From Mimachlamys varia (Eukaryota > Mollusca > Bivalvia > Pectinida > Pectinidae): 64,000 nucleotides of DNA. Shown piece by piece: positions 1-13,470 of the stretch. A program made the translations under genes and the position numbers. The notes under the pieces were generated by a model. That model was not told where the DNA came from, ran no database searches, and saw nothing but the letters and a program-made list of their open reading frames with translations. Where the stretch lies: contig OX392536.1 in assembly GCA_947623455.1 (NCBI GenBank), forward strand, positions 5,637,282 through 5,701,281, in the 5' to 3' direction. How positions within the stretch are numbered: the stretch's first letter is position 1; every line of letters begins with the position of its first letter.

Positions 1-240
1 GTCACTCACTGGGTTTCTAGACTGTCGCTCACTGGTGTAAATAAGACTGTCACTCACTGGTGTAAATAGACTGTCGCTCACTGGTGTAAATAGACTGTCA
101 CTCACTGGTGTAAATAGACTGTCACTCACTGGTGTAAATAGACTGTCACTCACTGGTGTAAATAAGACTGTCGCTCACTGGTGTAAATAAGACTGTCCCT
201 CACTGGTGTAAATAAGACTGTCACTCACTGGTGTAAATAA

Positions 241-3200
241 GACTGTCCCTCACTGTCGTAAATAGACTGTCGCTCACTGGTGTAAATAGACTGTCACTCA
301 CTGGTGTAAATAGACTGTCACTCACTGGGTTTCTAGACTGTCATTCACTGGTGTAAATAAGACTGTGCTCATTGTTGTAAATAAGACTGTCGCTCACTGG
401 TGTAAATAGACTGTCACTCACTAGTGTAATTAGACTCACTCACTGGTGTAAATAGACTGTCCCTCACTTGTGTAAATATACTGTCACTCACTAGTGTAAA
501 TAGACTGTTGCTCACTAGTGTAAATAGACTGTCGCTCACTGGTGTAAATAAGACTGTCGCTCACTTGTAAATAGACTGTCCCTCACTAGTGTAATTAGAC
601 TGTCACTCACTGGGTTTCTAGACTGTCGCTCACTGGTGTAATTAGACTGTCACTCACTGTCGTAAATAGACTGTCACTCACTGGTGTAAATAAGACTGTC
701 GCTCACTGGTGTAAATAGACTGTCGCTCACTGGTGTAAATAAGACTGTCGCTCACTGGTGTAAATAGACTGTCACTCACTGTCGTAAATAAACTGTCACT
801 CACTGGTGTAAATAGACTGTCGCTCACTGGTGTAAATAAGACTGTCGCTCACTATTGTAATTAGACTGTCACTCACTGGTGTAAATAGACTGTCACTCAC
901 TGGTGTAAATAGACTGTCACTCACTGGTGTAATTAGACTGTCACTCACTGGGTTTCTAGACTGTCACTCATTGGTGTAAATAGACTGTCCCTCACTAGTG
1001 TAATTAGACTGTCACTCACTGGGTTTCTAGACTGTCACTCACTGGTGTAAATAGACTGTCGCTCACTAGTGTAATTAGACTGTCACTCACTGGTGTAAAT
1101 AGACTGTCACTCACTGGTGTAATTAGACTGTCACTCACTGGGTTTCTAGACTGTCGCTCACTGGTGTAAATAGACTGTGGCTCAGTGGTGTAAATAGACT
1201 GTTGCTCACTGGTGTAATTAGACTGTCACTCACTGGGTTTCAAGACTGTCACTCACTGGTGTAAATATACTGTCGCTCACTGGTGTAATTAGACTGGCAC
1301 TCACTGGTGTAAATAGACTGTCACTCACTGGTGTAAATAGACTGTCCCTAACTAGTGTAAATAGACTGTCGCTCACTGGTGTAAATAAGACTGGCGCTCA
1401 CTGGTGTAAATATACTGTCACTCACTGGTGTAAATAAGACTGTCGCTTACTGGTGTAAATATACTGTCGCTCACTGGTGTAAATAGACTGTCGCTCACTG
1501 GTGTAAATATACTGTCACTCACTAGTGTAAATAGACTGTCGCTCACTGGTGTAAATATACTGTCGCACACTGGTGTAAATAGACTGTCGCTCACTGGGTT
1601 TCTAGACTGTCACTCACTGGTGTAAATAGACTGTCACTCACTGGTGTAAATAGACTGTCACTCACTGGTGTAAATATACTGTTGCTCACTGGTGTAAATA
1701 GACTGTCACTCACTGGTGTAAATAAGACTGTCGCTCACTTGTAAATAGACTGTCCCTCACTAGTGTAATTAGACTGTCACTCACTGGGTTTCTAGACTGT
1801 CGCTCACTGGTGTAATTAGACTGTCACTCACTGTCGTAAATAGACTGTCACTCACTGGTGTAAATAAGACTGTCGCTCACTGGTGTAAATAGACTGTCGC
1901 TCACTGGTGTAAATAAGACTGTCGCTCACTGGTGTAAATAGACTGTCACTCACTGTCGTAAATAAACTGTCACTCACTGGTGTAAATAGACTGTCGCTCA
2001 CTGGTGTAAATAAGACTGTCGCTCACTATTGTAATTAGACTGTCACTCACTGGTGTAAATAGACTGTCACTCACTGGTGTAAATAGACTGTCACTCACTG
2101 GTGTAATTAGACTGTCACTCACTGGGTTTCTAGACTGTCACTCATTGGTGTAAATAGACTGTCCCTCACTAGTGTAATTAGACTGGCACTCACTGGTGTA
2201 AATAGACTGTCACTCACTGGGTTTCTAGACTGTCACTCACTGGTGTAAATAGACTGTCACTCACTGGGTTTCTAGACTGTCACTCACTGGTGTAAATAGA
2301 CTGTCGCTCACTAGTGTAATTAGACTGTCACTCACTGGTGTAAATAGACTGTCACTCACTGGTGTAATTAGACTGTCACTCACTGGGTTTCTAGACTGTC
2401 GCTCACTGGTGTAAATAGACTGTGGCTCAGTGGTGTAAATAGACTGTTGCTCACTGGTGTAATTAGACTGTCACTCACTGGGTTTCAAGACTGTCACTCA
2501 CTGGTGTAAATATACTGTCGCTCACTGGTGTAATTAGACTGGCACTCACTGGTGTAAATAGACTGTCACTCACTGGTGTAAATAGACTGTCCCTCACTAG
2601 TGTAAATAGACTGTCGCTCACTGGTGTAAATAAGACTGGCGCTCACTGGTGTAAATATACTGTCACTCACTGGTGTAAATAAGACTGTCGCTCACTGGTG
2701 TAAATATACTGTCGCTCACTGGTGTAAATAGACTGTCGCTCACTGGTGTAAATATACTGTCACTCACTAGTGTAAATAGACTGTCGCTCACTGGTGTAAA
2801 TATACTGTCGCACACTGGTGTAAATAGACTGTCGCTCACTGGGTTTCTAGACTGTCACTCACTGGTGTAAATAGACTGTCACTCACTGGTGTAAATAGAC
2901 TGTCACTCACTGGTGTAAATATACTGTTGCTCACTGGTGTAAATAGACTGTCACTCACTGGTGTAAATAAGACTGTCGCTCACTTGTAAATAGACTGTCC
3001 CTCACTAGTGTAATTAGACTGTCACTCACTGGTGTAAATATACTGTTGCTAACTGGTGTAAATAGACTGTCGCTCACTGGTGTAAATAAGACTGTCGCTC
3101 ACTGTTGTAAATAGACTGTCGCTCACTGATGTAAATAGACTGTCACTCACTGGTGTAAATAGACTGTTGCTCACTGTTGTAAATAGACTGTCGCTCACTG

Positions 3201-6200
3201 GTGTAAATAGACTGTCACTCACTGGTGTAAATATACTGTCGCTCACTGGTGTAAATAGACTGTCGCTCACTGTTGTAAATAGACTGTCGCTCACTGATGT
3301 AAATAGACTGTCACTCACTGGTGTAAATAGACTGTTGCTCACTGTTGTAAATAGACTGTCGCTCACTGGTGTAAATAGACTGTCACTCACTGGTGTAAAT
3401 ATACTGTCGCTCACTGGTGTAAATAGACTCGCTCACAGGTGTAAATAAGACTGTCACTCACTGGTGTTAATAGACTGTTGCTCACTGGTGTAAATAGACT
3501 GTCGCTCACTGATGTAAATAGACTGTCGCACACTGGTGTAAATAGACTGTCACTCACTGGTGTTAATAGACTGTCGCTCACTGGTGTAAATAAGACTGTC
3601 GCTCACTGGTGTAAATAAGACTGTCGCTATCTAGTGTAAATAGACTGTCACTCACTAGTGTAAATAGACTGTCGCTCACAGGTGTAAATAAGACTGTCAC
3701 TCACTGGTGTTAATAGACTGTCGCTCACTGGTGTAAATAAGACTGTCGCTCACTGGCGTAAATAGACTGTTGCTCACTGGTGTAAATAGACTGTCACTCA
3801 CTGGTGTAATTAGACTGTCGCTCACTGGTGTAAATAAGACTGTCGTTCACTGGTGTAAATAGACTGTCGCTCACTGGTGTAAATAGACTGTCGCTCACTG
3901 GTGTAAATAGACTGTCACTCACTGGTGTAATTAGACTGTCGCTCACTGGTGTAAATAAGACTGTCACTCACTGGTGTAAATAGACTGTCACTCACTGGTG
4001 TAAATAGACTGTCACTCTCTGGTGTAATTAGACTGTCGCTCACTGGTGTAAATAAGACTGTCACTCACTGGTGTAAATAGACTGTCGCTCACTGGTGTAA
4101 ATAGACTGTCACTCACTGGTGTAAATATACTGTCACTCACTGGTGTAAATAGACTGTCACTCACTGGTGTAATTAGACTGTCGTTCACTGGTGTAAATAG
4201 ACTGTCCCTCACTGGTGTAAATAGACTGTCACTCACTGGTGTAAATAGACTGTCACTCACTGGTGTAAATAGACTGTCACTCACTGGGTTTCTAGACTGT
4301 CGCTCACTGGTGTAAATAAGACTGTCACTCACTGGTGTAAATAGACTGTCGCTCACTGGTGTAAATAGACTGTCACTCACTGGTGTAAATAGACTGTCAC
4401 TCACTGGTGTAAATAGACTGTCACTCACTGGTGTAAATAAGACTGTCGCTCACTGGTGTAAATAAGACTGTCCCTCACTGGTGTAAATAAGACTGTCACT
4501 CACTGGTGTAAATAAGACTGTCCCTCACTGTCGTAAATAGACTGTCGCTCACTGGTGTAAATAGACTGTCACTCACTGGTGTAAATAGACTGTCACTCAC
4601 TGGGTTTCTAGACTGTCATTCACTGGTGTAAATAAGACTGTGCTCATTGTTGTAAATAAGACTGTCGCTTACTGGTGTAAATAGACTGTCGCTCACTGGT
4701 GTAAATAGACTGTCACTCACTAGTGTAATTAGACTCACTCACTGGTGTAAATAGACTGTCCCTCACTTGTGTAAATATACTGTCACTCACTAGTGTAAAT
4801 AGACTGTTGCTCACTAGTGTAAATAGACTGTCGCTCACTGGTGTAAATAAGACTGTCGCTCACTTGTAAATAGACTGTCCCTCACTAGTGTAATTAGACT
4901 GTCACTCACTGGGTTTCTAGACTGTCGCTCACTGGTGTAATTAGACTGTCACTCACTGTCGTAAATAGACTGTCACTCACTGGTGTAAATAAGACTGTCG
5001 CTCACTGGTGTAAATAGACTGTCGCTCACTGGTGTAAATAAGACTGTCGCTCACTGGTGTAAATAGACTGTCACTCACTGTCGTAAATAAACTGTCACTC
5101 ACTGGTGTAAATAGACTGTCGCTCACTGGTGTAAATAAGACTGTCGCTCACTATTGTAATTAGACTGTCACTCACTGGTGTAAATAGACTGTCACTCACT
5201 GGTGTAAATAGACTGTCACTCACTGGTGTAATTAGACTGTCACTCACTGGGTTTCTAGACTGTCACTCATTGGTGTAAATAGACTGTCCCTCACTAGTGT
5301 AATTAGACTGTCACTCACTGGGTTTCTAGACTGTCACTCACTGGTGTAAATAGACTGTCGCTCACTAGTGTAATTAGACTGTCACTCACTGGTGTAAATA
5401 GACTGTCACTCACTGGTGTAATTAGACTGTCACTCACTGGGTTTCTAGACTGTCGCTCACTGGTGTAAATAGACTGTGGCTCAGTGGTGTAAATAGACTG
5501 TTGCTCACTGGTGTAATTAGACTGTCACTCACTGGGTTTCAAGACTGTCACTCACTGGTGTAAATATACTGTCGCTCACTGGTGTAATTAGACTGGCACT
5601 CACTGGTGTAAATAGACTGTCACTCACTGGTGTAAATAGACTGTCCCTAACTAGTGTAAATAGACTGTCGCTCACTGGTGTAAATAAGACTGGCGCTCAC
5701 TGGTGTAAATATACTGTCACTCACTGGTGTAAATAAGACTGTCGCTCACTGGTGTAAATATACTGTCGCTCACTGGTGTAAATAGACTGTCGCTCACTGG
5801 TGTAAATATACTGTCACTCACTAGTGCAAATAGACTGTCGCTCACTGGTGTAAATATACTGTCGCACACTGGTGTAAATAGACTGTCGCTCACTGGGTTT
5901 CTAGACTGTCACTCACTGGTGTAAATAGACTGTCACTCACTGGTGTAAATAGACTGTCACTCACTGGTGTAAATATACTGTTGCTCACTGGTGTAAATAG
6001 ACTGTCACTCACTGGTGTAAATAAGACTGTCGCTCACTTGTAAATAGACTGTCCCTCACTAGTGTAATTAGACTGTCACTCACTGGGTTTCTAGACTGTC
6101 GCTCACTGGTGTAATTAGACTGTCACTCACTGTCGTAAATAGACTGTCACTCACTGGTGTAAATAAGACTGTCGCTCACTGGTGTAAATAGACTGTCGCT

Positions 6201-8814
6201 CACTGGTGTAAATAAGACTGTCGCTCACTGGTGTAAATAGACTGTCACTCACTGTCGTAAATAAACTGTCACTCACTGGTGTAAATAGACTGTCGCTCAC
6301 TGGTGTAAATAAGACTGTCGCTCACTATTGTAATTAGACTGTCACTCACTGGTGTAAATAGACTGTCACTCACTGGTGTAAATAGACTGTCACTCACTGG
6401 TGTAATTAGACTGTCACTCACTGGGTTTCTAGACTGTCACTCATTGGTGTAAATAGACTGTCCCTCACTAGTGTAATTAGACTGGCACTCACTGGTGTAA
6501 ATAGACTGTCACTCACTGGGTTTCTAGACTGTCACTCACTGGTGTAAATAGACTGTCACTCACTGGGTTTCTAGACTGTCACTCACTGGTGTAAATAGAC
6601 TGTCGCTCACTAGTGTAATTAGACTGTCACTCACTGGTGTAAATAGACTGTCACTCACTGGTGTAATTAGACTGTCACTCACTGGGTTTCTAGACTGTCG
6701 CTCACTGGTGTAAATAGACTGTGGCTCAGTGGTGTAAATAGACTGTTGCTCACTGGTGTAATTAGACTGTCACTCACTGGGTTTCAAGACTGTCACTCAC
6801 TGGTGTAAATATACTGTCGCTCACTGGTGTAATTAGACTGGCACTCACTGGTGTAAATAGACTGTCACTCACTGGTGTAAATAGACTGTCCCTCACTAGT
6901 GTAAATAGACTGTCGCTCACTGGTGTAAATAAGACTGGCGCTCACTGGTGTAAATATACTGTCACTCACTGGTGTAAATAAGACTGTCGCTCACTGGTGT
7001 AAATATACTGTCGCTCACTGGTGTAAATAGACTGTCGCTCACTGGTGTAAATATACTGTCACTCACTAGTGTAAATAGACTGTCGCTCACTGGTGTAAAT
7101 ATACTGTCGCACACTGGTGTAAATAGACTGTCGCTCACTGGGTTTCTAGACTGTCACTCACTGGTGTAAATAGACTGTCACTCACTGGTGTAAATAGACT
7201 GTCACTCACTGGTGTAAATATACTGTTGCTCACTGGTGTAAATAGACTGTCACTCACTGGTGTAAATAAGACTGTCGCTCACTTGTAAATAGACTGTCCC
7301 TCACTAGTGTAATTAGACTGTCACTCACTGGTGTAAATATACTGTTGCTAACTGGTGTAAATAGACTGTCGCTCACTGGTGTAAATAAGACTGTCGCTCA
7401 CTGTTGTAAATAGACTGTCGCTCACTGATGTAAATAGACTGTCACTCACTGGTGTAAATAGACTGTTGCTCACTGTTGTAAATAGACTGTCGCTCACTGG
7501 TGTAAATAGACTGTCACTCACTGGTGTAAATATACTGTCGCTCACTGGTGTAAATAGACTGTCGCTCACTGTTGTAAATAGACTGTCGCTCACTGATGTA
7601 AATAGACTGTCACTCACTGGTGTAAATAGACTGTTGCTCACTGTTGTAAATAGACTGTCACTCACTGGTGTAAATAGACTGTCACTCACTGGTGTAAATA
7701 TACTGTCGCTCACTGGTGTAAATAGACTCGCTCACAGGTGTAAATAAGACTGTCACTCACTGGTGTTAATAGACTGTTGCTCACTGGTGTAAATAGACTG
7801 TCGCTCACTGATGTAAATAGACTGTCGCACACTGGTGTAAATAGACTGTCACTCACTGGTGTTAATAGACTGTCGCTCACTGGTGTAAATAAGACTGTCG
7901 CTCACTGGTGTAAATAAGACTGTCGCTATCTAGTGTAAATAGACTGTCACTCACTAGTGTAAATAGACTGTCGCTCACAGGTGTAAATAAGACTGTCACT
8001 CACTGGTGTTAATAGACTGTCGCTCACTGGTGTAAATAAGACTGTCGCTCACTGGCGTAAATAGACTGTTGCTCACTGGTGTAAATAGACTGTCACTCAC
8101 TGGTGTAATTAGACTGTCGCTCACTGGTGTAAATAAGACTGTCGCTCACTGGTGTAAATAGACTGTCGCTCACTGGTGTAAATAGACTGTCGCTCACTGG
8201 TGTAAATAGACTGTCACTCACTGGTGTAATTAGACTGTCGCTCACTGGTGTAAATAAGACTGTCACTCACTGGTGTAAATAGACTGTCACTCACTGGTGT
8301 AAATAGACTGTCACTCACTGGTGTAATTAGACTGTCGCTCACTGGTGTAAATAAGACTGTCACTCACTGGTGTAAATAGACTGTCGCTCACTGGTGTAAA
8401 TAGACTGTCACTCACTGGTGTAAATATACTGTCACTCACTGGTGTAAATAGACTGTCACTCACTGGTGTAATTAGACTGTCGTTCACTGGTGTAAATAGA
8501 CTGTCCCTCACTGGTGTAAATAGACTGTCACTCACTGGTGTAAATAGACTGTCACTCACTGGTGTAAATAGACTGTCACTCACTGGGTTTCTAGACTGTC
8601 GCTCACTGGTGTAAATAAGACTGTCACTCACTGGTGTAAATAGACTGTCGCTCACTGGTGTAAATAGACTGTCACTCACTGGTGTAAATAGACTGTCACT
8701 CACTGGTGTAAATAGACTGTCACTCACTGGTGTAAATAAGACTGTCGCTCACTGGTGTAAATAAGACTGTCCCTCACTGGTGTAAATAAGACTGTCACTC
8801 ACTGGTGTAAATAA
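241..8814 (+). repeat. Higher-order satellite units of about 4.3 kb
   Basis: A rare variant monomer (gactgtccctcactgtcg) starts at 241, 4,516 and 8,815, so neighbouring copies are 4,275 and 4,299 bp apart. The 24-bp difference is one monomer: an extra copy near 4,665 in the second unit. Other rare variants repeat with the same 4,299-bp offset, for example the shortened CACTTGTAAATAG monomer at 561, 4,860 and 9,159. Long stretches look identical between copies. This is a typical higher-order repeat, in which blocks of diverged monomers are duplicated as a unit. The third copy, after 8,815, is shorter (see the entry at 9,159). Confidence 0.9.
561..4224 (+). repeat. Subunits of about 1.2 kb inside the 4.3 kb unit
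   Basis: The shortened monomer TCACTTGTAAATAGAC occurs at 561, 1,735 and 2,980, spacings of 1,174 and 1,245 bp. The flanking variant order is repeated as well (gggtttctag, CACTGTCG, the attg-taattag monomer, tgtggctcagtgg). The same two spacings recur in the second unit at 4,860, 6,034 and 7,279. The 71-bp difference between the subunits equals about three monomers. The array is therefore nested at three levels: monomer, 1.2 kb subunit and 4.3 kb unit. The outer limits given here are approximate. Confidence 0.85.
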
Positions 8815-9158
8815 GACTGTCCCTCACTGTCGTAAATAGACTGTCGCTCACTGGTGTAAATAGACTGTCACTCACTGGTGTAAATAGACTGTCACTCACT
8901 GGGTTTCTAGACTGTCATTCACTGGTGTAAATAAGACTGTGCTCATTGTTGTAAATAAGACTGTCGCTTAATGGTGTAAATAGACTGTCGCTCACTGGTG
9001 TAAATAGACTGTCACTCACTAGTGTAATTAGACTCACTCACTGGTGTAAATAGACTGTCCCTCACTTGTGTAAATATACTGTCACTCACTAGTGTAAATA
9101 GACTGTTGCTCACTAGTGTAAATAGACTGTCGCTCACTGGTGTAAATAAGACTGTCGC

Positions 9159-12100
9159 TCACTTGTAAATAGACTGTCCCTCACTAGTGTAATTAGACTG
9201 TCACTCACTGGGTTTCTAGACTGTCGCTCACTGGTGTAATTAGACTGTCACTCACTGTCGTAAATAGACTGTCACTCACTGGTGTAAATAAGACTGTCGC
9301 TCACTGGTGTAAATAGACTGTCGCTCACTGGTGTAAATAAGACTGTCGCTCACTGGTGTAAATAGACTGTCACTCACTGTCGTAAATAGACTGTCACTCA
9401 CTGGTGTAAATAGACTGTCGCTCACTGGTGTAAATAAGACTGTCGCTCACTATTGTAATTAGACTGTCACTCACTGGTGTAAATAGACTGTCACTCACTG
9501 GTGTAAATAGACTGTCACTCACTGGTGTAATTAGACTGTCACTCACTGGGTTTCTAGACTGTCACTCATTGGTGTAAATAGACTGTCCCTCACTAGTGTA
9601 ATTAGACTGTCACTCACTGGGTTTCTAGACTGTCACTCACTGGTGTAAATAGACTGTCGCTCACTAGTGTAATTAGACTGTCACTCACTGGTGTAAATAG
9701 ACTGTCACTCACTGGTGTAATTAGACTGTCACTCACTGGGTTTCTAGACTGTCGCTCACTGGTGTAAATAGACTGTGGCTCAGTGGTGTAAATAGACTGT
9801 TGCTCACTGGTGTAATTAGACTGTCACTCACTGGGTTTCAAGACTGTCACTCACTGGTGTAAATATACTGTCGCTCACTGGTGTAATTAGACTGGCACTC
9901 ACTGGTGTAAATAGACTGTCACTCACTGGTGTAAATAGACTGTCCCTCACTAGTGTAAATAGACTGTCGCTCACTGGTGTAAATAAGACTGGCGCTCACT
10001 GGTGTAAATATACTGTCACTCACTGGTGTAAATAAGACTGTCGCTCACTGGTGTAAATATACTGTCGCTCACTGGTGTAAATAGACTGTCGCTCACTGGT
10101 GTAAATATACTGTCACTCACTAGTGTAAATAGACTGTCGCTCACTGGTGTAAATATACTGTCGCACACTGGTGTAAATAGACTGTCGCTCACCGGGTTTC
10201 TAGACTGTCACTCACTGGTGTAAATAGACTGTCACTCACTGGTGTAAATAGACTGTCACTCACTGGTGTAAATATACTGTTGCTCAATGGTGTAAATAGA
10301 CTGTCACTCACTGGTGTAAATAAGACTGTCGCTCACTTGTAAATAGACTGTCCCTCACTAGTGTAATTAGACTGTCACTCACTGGTGTAAATATACTGTT
10401 GCTAACTGGTGTAAATAGACTGTCGCTCACTGGTGTAAATAAGACTGTCGCTCACTGTTGTAAATAGACTGTCGCTCACTGATGTAAATAGACTGTCACT
10501 CACTGGTGTAAATAGACTGTTGCTCACTGTTGTAAATAGACTGTCGCTCACTGGTGTAAATAGACTGTCACTCACTGGTGTAAATATACTGTCGCTCACT
10601 GGTGTAAATAGACTGTCGCTCACTGTTGTAAATAGACTGTCGCTCACTGATGTAAATAGACTGTCACTCACTGGTGTAAATAGACTGTTGCTCACTGTTG
10701 TAAATAGACTGTCGCTCACTGGTGTAAATAGACTGTCACTCACTGGTGTAAATATACTGTCGCTCACTGGTGTAAATAGACTCGCTCACAGGTGTAAATA
10801 AGACTGTCACTCACTGGTGTTAATAGACTGTTGCTCACTGGTGTAAATAGACTGTCGCTCACTGATGTAAATAGACTGTCGCTCACTGGTGTAAATAGAC
10901 TGTCACTCACTGGTGTTAATAGACTGTCGCTCACTGGTGTAAATAAGACTGTCGCTCACTGGTGTAAATAAGACTGTCGCTCACTAGTGTAAATAGACTG
11001 TCACTCACTAGTGTAAATAGACTGTCGCTCACAGGTGTAAATAAGACTGTCACTCACTGGTGTTAATAGACTGTCGCTCACTGGTGTAAATAAGACTGTC
11101 GCTCACTGGTGTAAATAAGACTGTCACTCACTAGTGTAAATAGACTGTCACTCACTAGTGTAAATAGACTGTCGCTCACTGGTGTAAATAGACTGTCGCT
11201 CACTGGTGTAAATAGACTGTCACTCACTGGTGTAAATAAGACTGTCGCTCACTGGTGTAAATAAGACTGTCACTCACTGGTATAAATAGACTGTCACTCA
11301 CTAGTGTAAATAGACTGTCGCTCACAGGTGTAAATAAGACTGTCACTCACTGGTGTTAATAGACTGTCGCTCACTGGTATAAATAGACTGTCACTCACTA
11401 GTGTAAATAGACTGTCGCTCACAGGTGTAAATAAGACTGTCACTCACTGGTGTTAATAGACTGTCGCTCACTGGTGTAAATAAGACTGTCGCTCACTGGT
11501 GTAAATAAGACTGTCGCTCACTGGTGTAAATAAGACTGTCGCTCACTGGTGTAAATAGACTGTTGCTCACTAGTGTAAATAGACTGTCGCTCACTGGTGT
11601 AAATAAGACTGTCGCTCACTTGTAAATAGACTGTCCCTCACTAGTGTAATTAGACTGTCACTCACTGGTGTAAATAAGACTGTCGCTCACTGGGGTAAAT
11701 AGACTGTCGCTCACTGGGTTTCTAGACTGTCCCTCACTAGTGTAATTAGACTGTCACTCACTGGTGTAAATAAGACTGTCGTTCACTGGTGTAAATAGAC
11801 TGTCGCTCACTGTTGTAAATAGACTGTCGCTCACTGATGTAAATAGACTGTCGCTCACTGGTGTAAATAAGACTGGCGCTCACTGGTGTAAATATACTGT
11901 CACTCACTGGTGTAAATAGACTGTCGCTCACTGGTGTAAATAAGACTGTCGCTCACTGGTGTAAATAGACTGTCGCTCACTGGGTTTCTAGACTGTCACT
12001 CACTGGTGTAAATAGACTGTCGCTTACTGGTGTAAATAAGACTGTCGCTCACTGGTGTAAATAAGACTGTCACTCACTGGTGTAAATAAGACTGTCGCTC

Positions 12101-12878
12101 ACTTGTGTAAATAGACTGTCGCTCACTGGGTTTCTAGACTGTCACTCACTGGTGTAAATAGACTGTCGCTTACTGGTGTAAATAAGACTGTCGCTCACCG
12201 GTGTAAATAAGACTGTCACTCACTGGTGTAAATAAGACTGTCACTCACTGGTGTAAATAGACTGTCGCTCACTGGTGTAAATAAGACTGTTGCTCACTGG
12301 TGTAAATAGACTGTCACTCACTGGTGTAAATAGACTGTCGCTCACAGGTGTAAATAAGACTGTCACTCACTAGTGTAAATAGACTGTCGCTCACTAGTGT
12401 AAATAGACTGTCGCTCACTGGTGTAAATAAGACTGTCGCTCACTGGTGTATATAGACTGTCGCTCACTGGTGTAAATAAGACTGTCGCTCACTGGTGTCA
12501 ATAGACTGTCCCTCACTAGTGTAATTAGACTGTCACTCACTGGGTTTCTAGACTGTCGCTCACTGGTGTAAATAGACTGTCGTTCACTGGTGTAAATAGA
12601 CTGTCACTCACTGGTGTAAATAGACTGTTGCTCACTGGTGTTAATAGACTGTCACTCACTGGTGTAAATAAGACTGTCGCTCACTGGTGTAAATAGACTG
12701 TCGCTCACTGGTGTAAATAGACTGTCGCTCACTGGGTTTCTAGACTGTCACTCACTGGTGTAAATAGACTGTCACTCACTGGTGTAAATAGACTGTCACT
12801 CACTGGTGTAAATATACTGTTGCTCACTGGTGTAAATAGACTGTCGCTCACTGGGTTTCTAGACTGTCACTCACTGGT
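9159..12878 (+). repeat. Third, shortened higher-order copy and diverged array end
   Basis: From the landmark at 9,159 the next shortened monomer is at 10,333 (1,174 bp later). It is followed directly by the block that in the earlier units lies one subunit further on (3,049, 7,348, 10,402). The spacing 7,348 to 10,402 is 3,054 bp, exactly 4,299 minus 1,245, so one whole 1,245-bp subunit is missing. From about 10,900 the monomer order no longer follows the left-hand unit and instead resembles blocks of the right array, such as those near 38.3-40 kb and 48-52 kb. Confidence 0.8.
12875..12878. repeat. Left target-site duplication (TGGT)
   Basis: The last satellite bases before the insert are ctcacTGGT. 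The first satellite bases after the insert, at 37,269-37,272, are TGGTgtaaata. Overlapping the two TGGTs restores an ordinary monomer (ctcactggtgtaaata). TGGT occurs in every monomer, so the four bases alone prove little. The exact phase match and the uninterrupted paralogous copies at 48,894 and 52,419 carry the argument. Confidence 0.75.
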
Positions 12879-13470
12879 AACTCTATATATTCCAGAAGAG
12901 GAAAAATTTATGGCGTTCCTCTTTTTGACGTGTGTTTTCAGTAATTCACCCATGTACAATCACAAAAATGCTGATGCATAAAGCCATTTAATCACATAAT
13001 GATCAATTGATACAATGGTATTTTCTGATATATCTTTTTGATTTCTCGGTATTTATACCCTTTCAAAAATAAAACACTGAATTTCTAGCTGATTTTCGGG
13101 ATCGATCCCGAACATTTATACAAAAAACTGTGCTACAATAAGAATATGATTTTCGGGATCGATCCCAAATTTTGCAAGAAGTTCTTTCTCGGGATCTTTC
13201 CCGAAAATTATTCTGAAAAAAACTGTGCTATAATAAGAATATGAGTTTCGGGATCGATCCCAAAAATTAGCAAGAAGTGCTTTTTTGGGATCGATCCCGA
13301 AATTATTCTGAAAAAAAACTGTGCTACAATAAGAATATGATTTTCGGGATTAATCCGGAAACTTTATCTGAAAAAACTGTGCTTCAATAAGAATATGATT
13401 TTCGGGACCGATTCCTAAAATTACAAAGAGTTTTGATACCAATATCTTTTCAGGATCAATCCAAAATAAT
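12879..13470 (+). repeat. Left terminal inverted repeat of the 24.4 kb block
   Basis: From 12,885 (ATATATTCCAGAAGAGG) the sequence matches the reverse complement of the right end, from 37,262 leftward. The outer 150 bases or so differ at only one or two positions. The six outermost bases (aactct against aaccga on the other end) match only in part. Near 13,040 the left copy has an extra stretch of about 20 bases. From about 13,090 inward both copies consist of subterminal repeats with GGGATCGATCCC-type palindromes, and identity drops. The inner limit is approximate. Confidence 0.9.
13090..13470 (+). repeat. Subterminal palindromic repeats, left end
   Basis: A unit of about 95 bp is repeated (TTTCGGGATC at 13,151 and 13,246, next at 13,342) and splits into two half-units of about 57 and 38 bp. 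Each half carries TTCGGGATCGATCCCGAA or a decayed form (gggatctttccc, gggattaatccgg, gggaccgattcc, aggatcaatcc). The halves are joined by conserved spacers, ctgaaaaaaactgtgctac-aataagaatatga and gcaagaagtgc. The arrangement resembles subterminal transposase-binding repeats of large DNA transposons. That role is inference. Confidence 0.75.

Larger units (their letters stand above)
1..12878 (+). repeat. Left satellite array, 23-25 bp monomers
   Basis: The stretch is continuous head-to-tail tandem repeat. The common monomer has a core CTCACTGGTGTAAATA followed by gactgtc (24 bp). A 25-bp form has one extra A (aaataagactg). A 23-bp form replaces ggtgtaaata with gggtttcta. A shortened form reads CACTTGTAAATAG. 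The recurrent point variants are gtcActc, gtcGctc, gtcCctc, gttGctc, actAgtg, gtaaTtag and aaataTac. All monomers face the same way. Because 24 is a multiple of three, long open frames arise on both strands (an SDSLFTPV peptide on minus, VNRLSLTG on plus); I treat these as artefacts. No other sequence interrupts the array up to the insertion point at 12,879. Confidence 0.98.

Noticed and set aside
3167..3448. Plus-strand open frame encoding VNRLSLTG repeats
   Set aside because: It is the other strand of the same satellite and has the same artefactual cause. It overlaps the minus frame completely.
3049..4428. Minus-strand open frames encoding SDSLFTPV repeats (here and at many places in both arrays)
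   Set aside because: A 24-bp monomer without stops gives open frames automatically. Each run ends as soon as a 23- or 25-bp monomer shifts the frame, start contexts are arbitrary, and both strands are equally open.
1..12878. CRISPR-like array of short direct repeats
   Set aside because: The repeats are contiguous without unique spacers, differ from each other, extend for tens of kilobases and lie in a eukaryotic context without cas genes.
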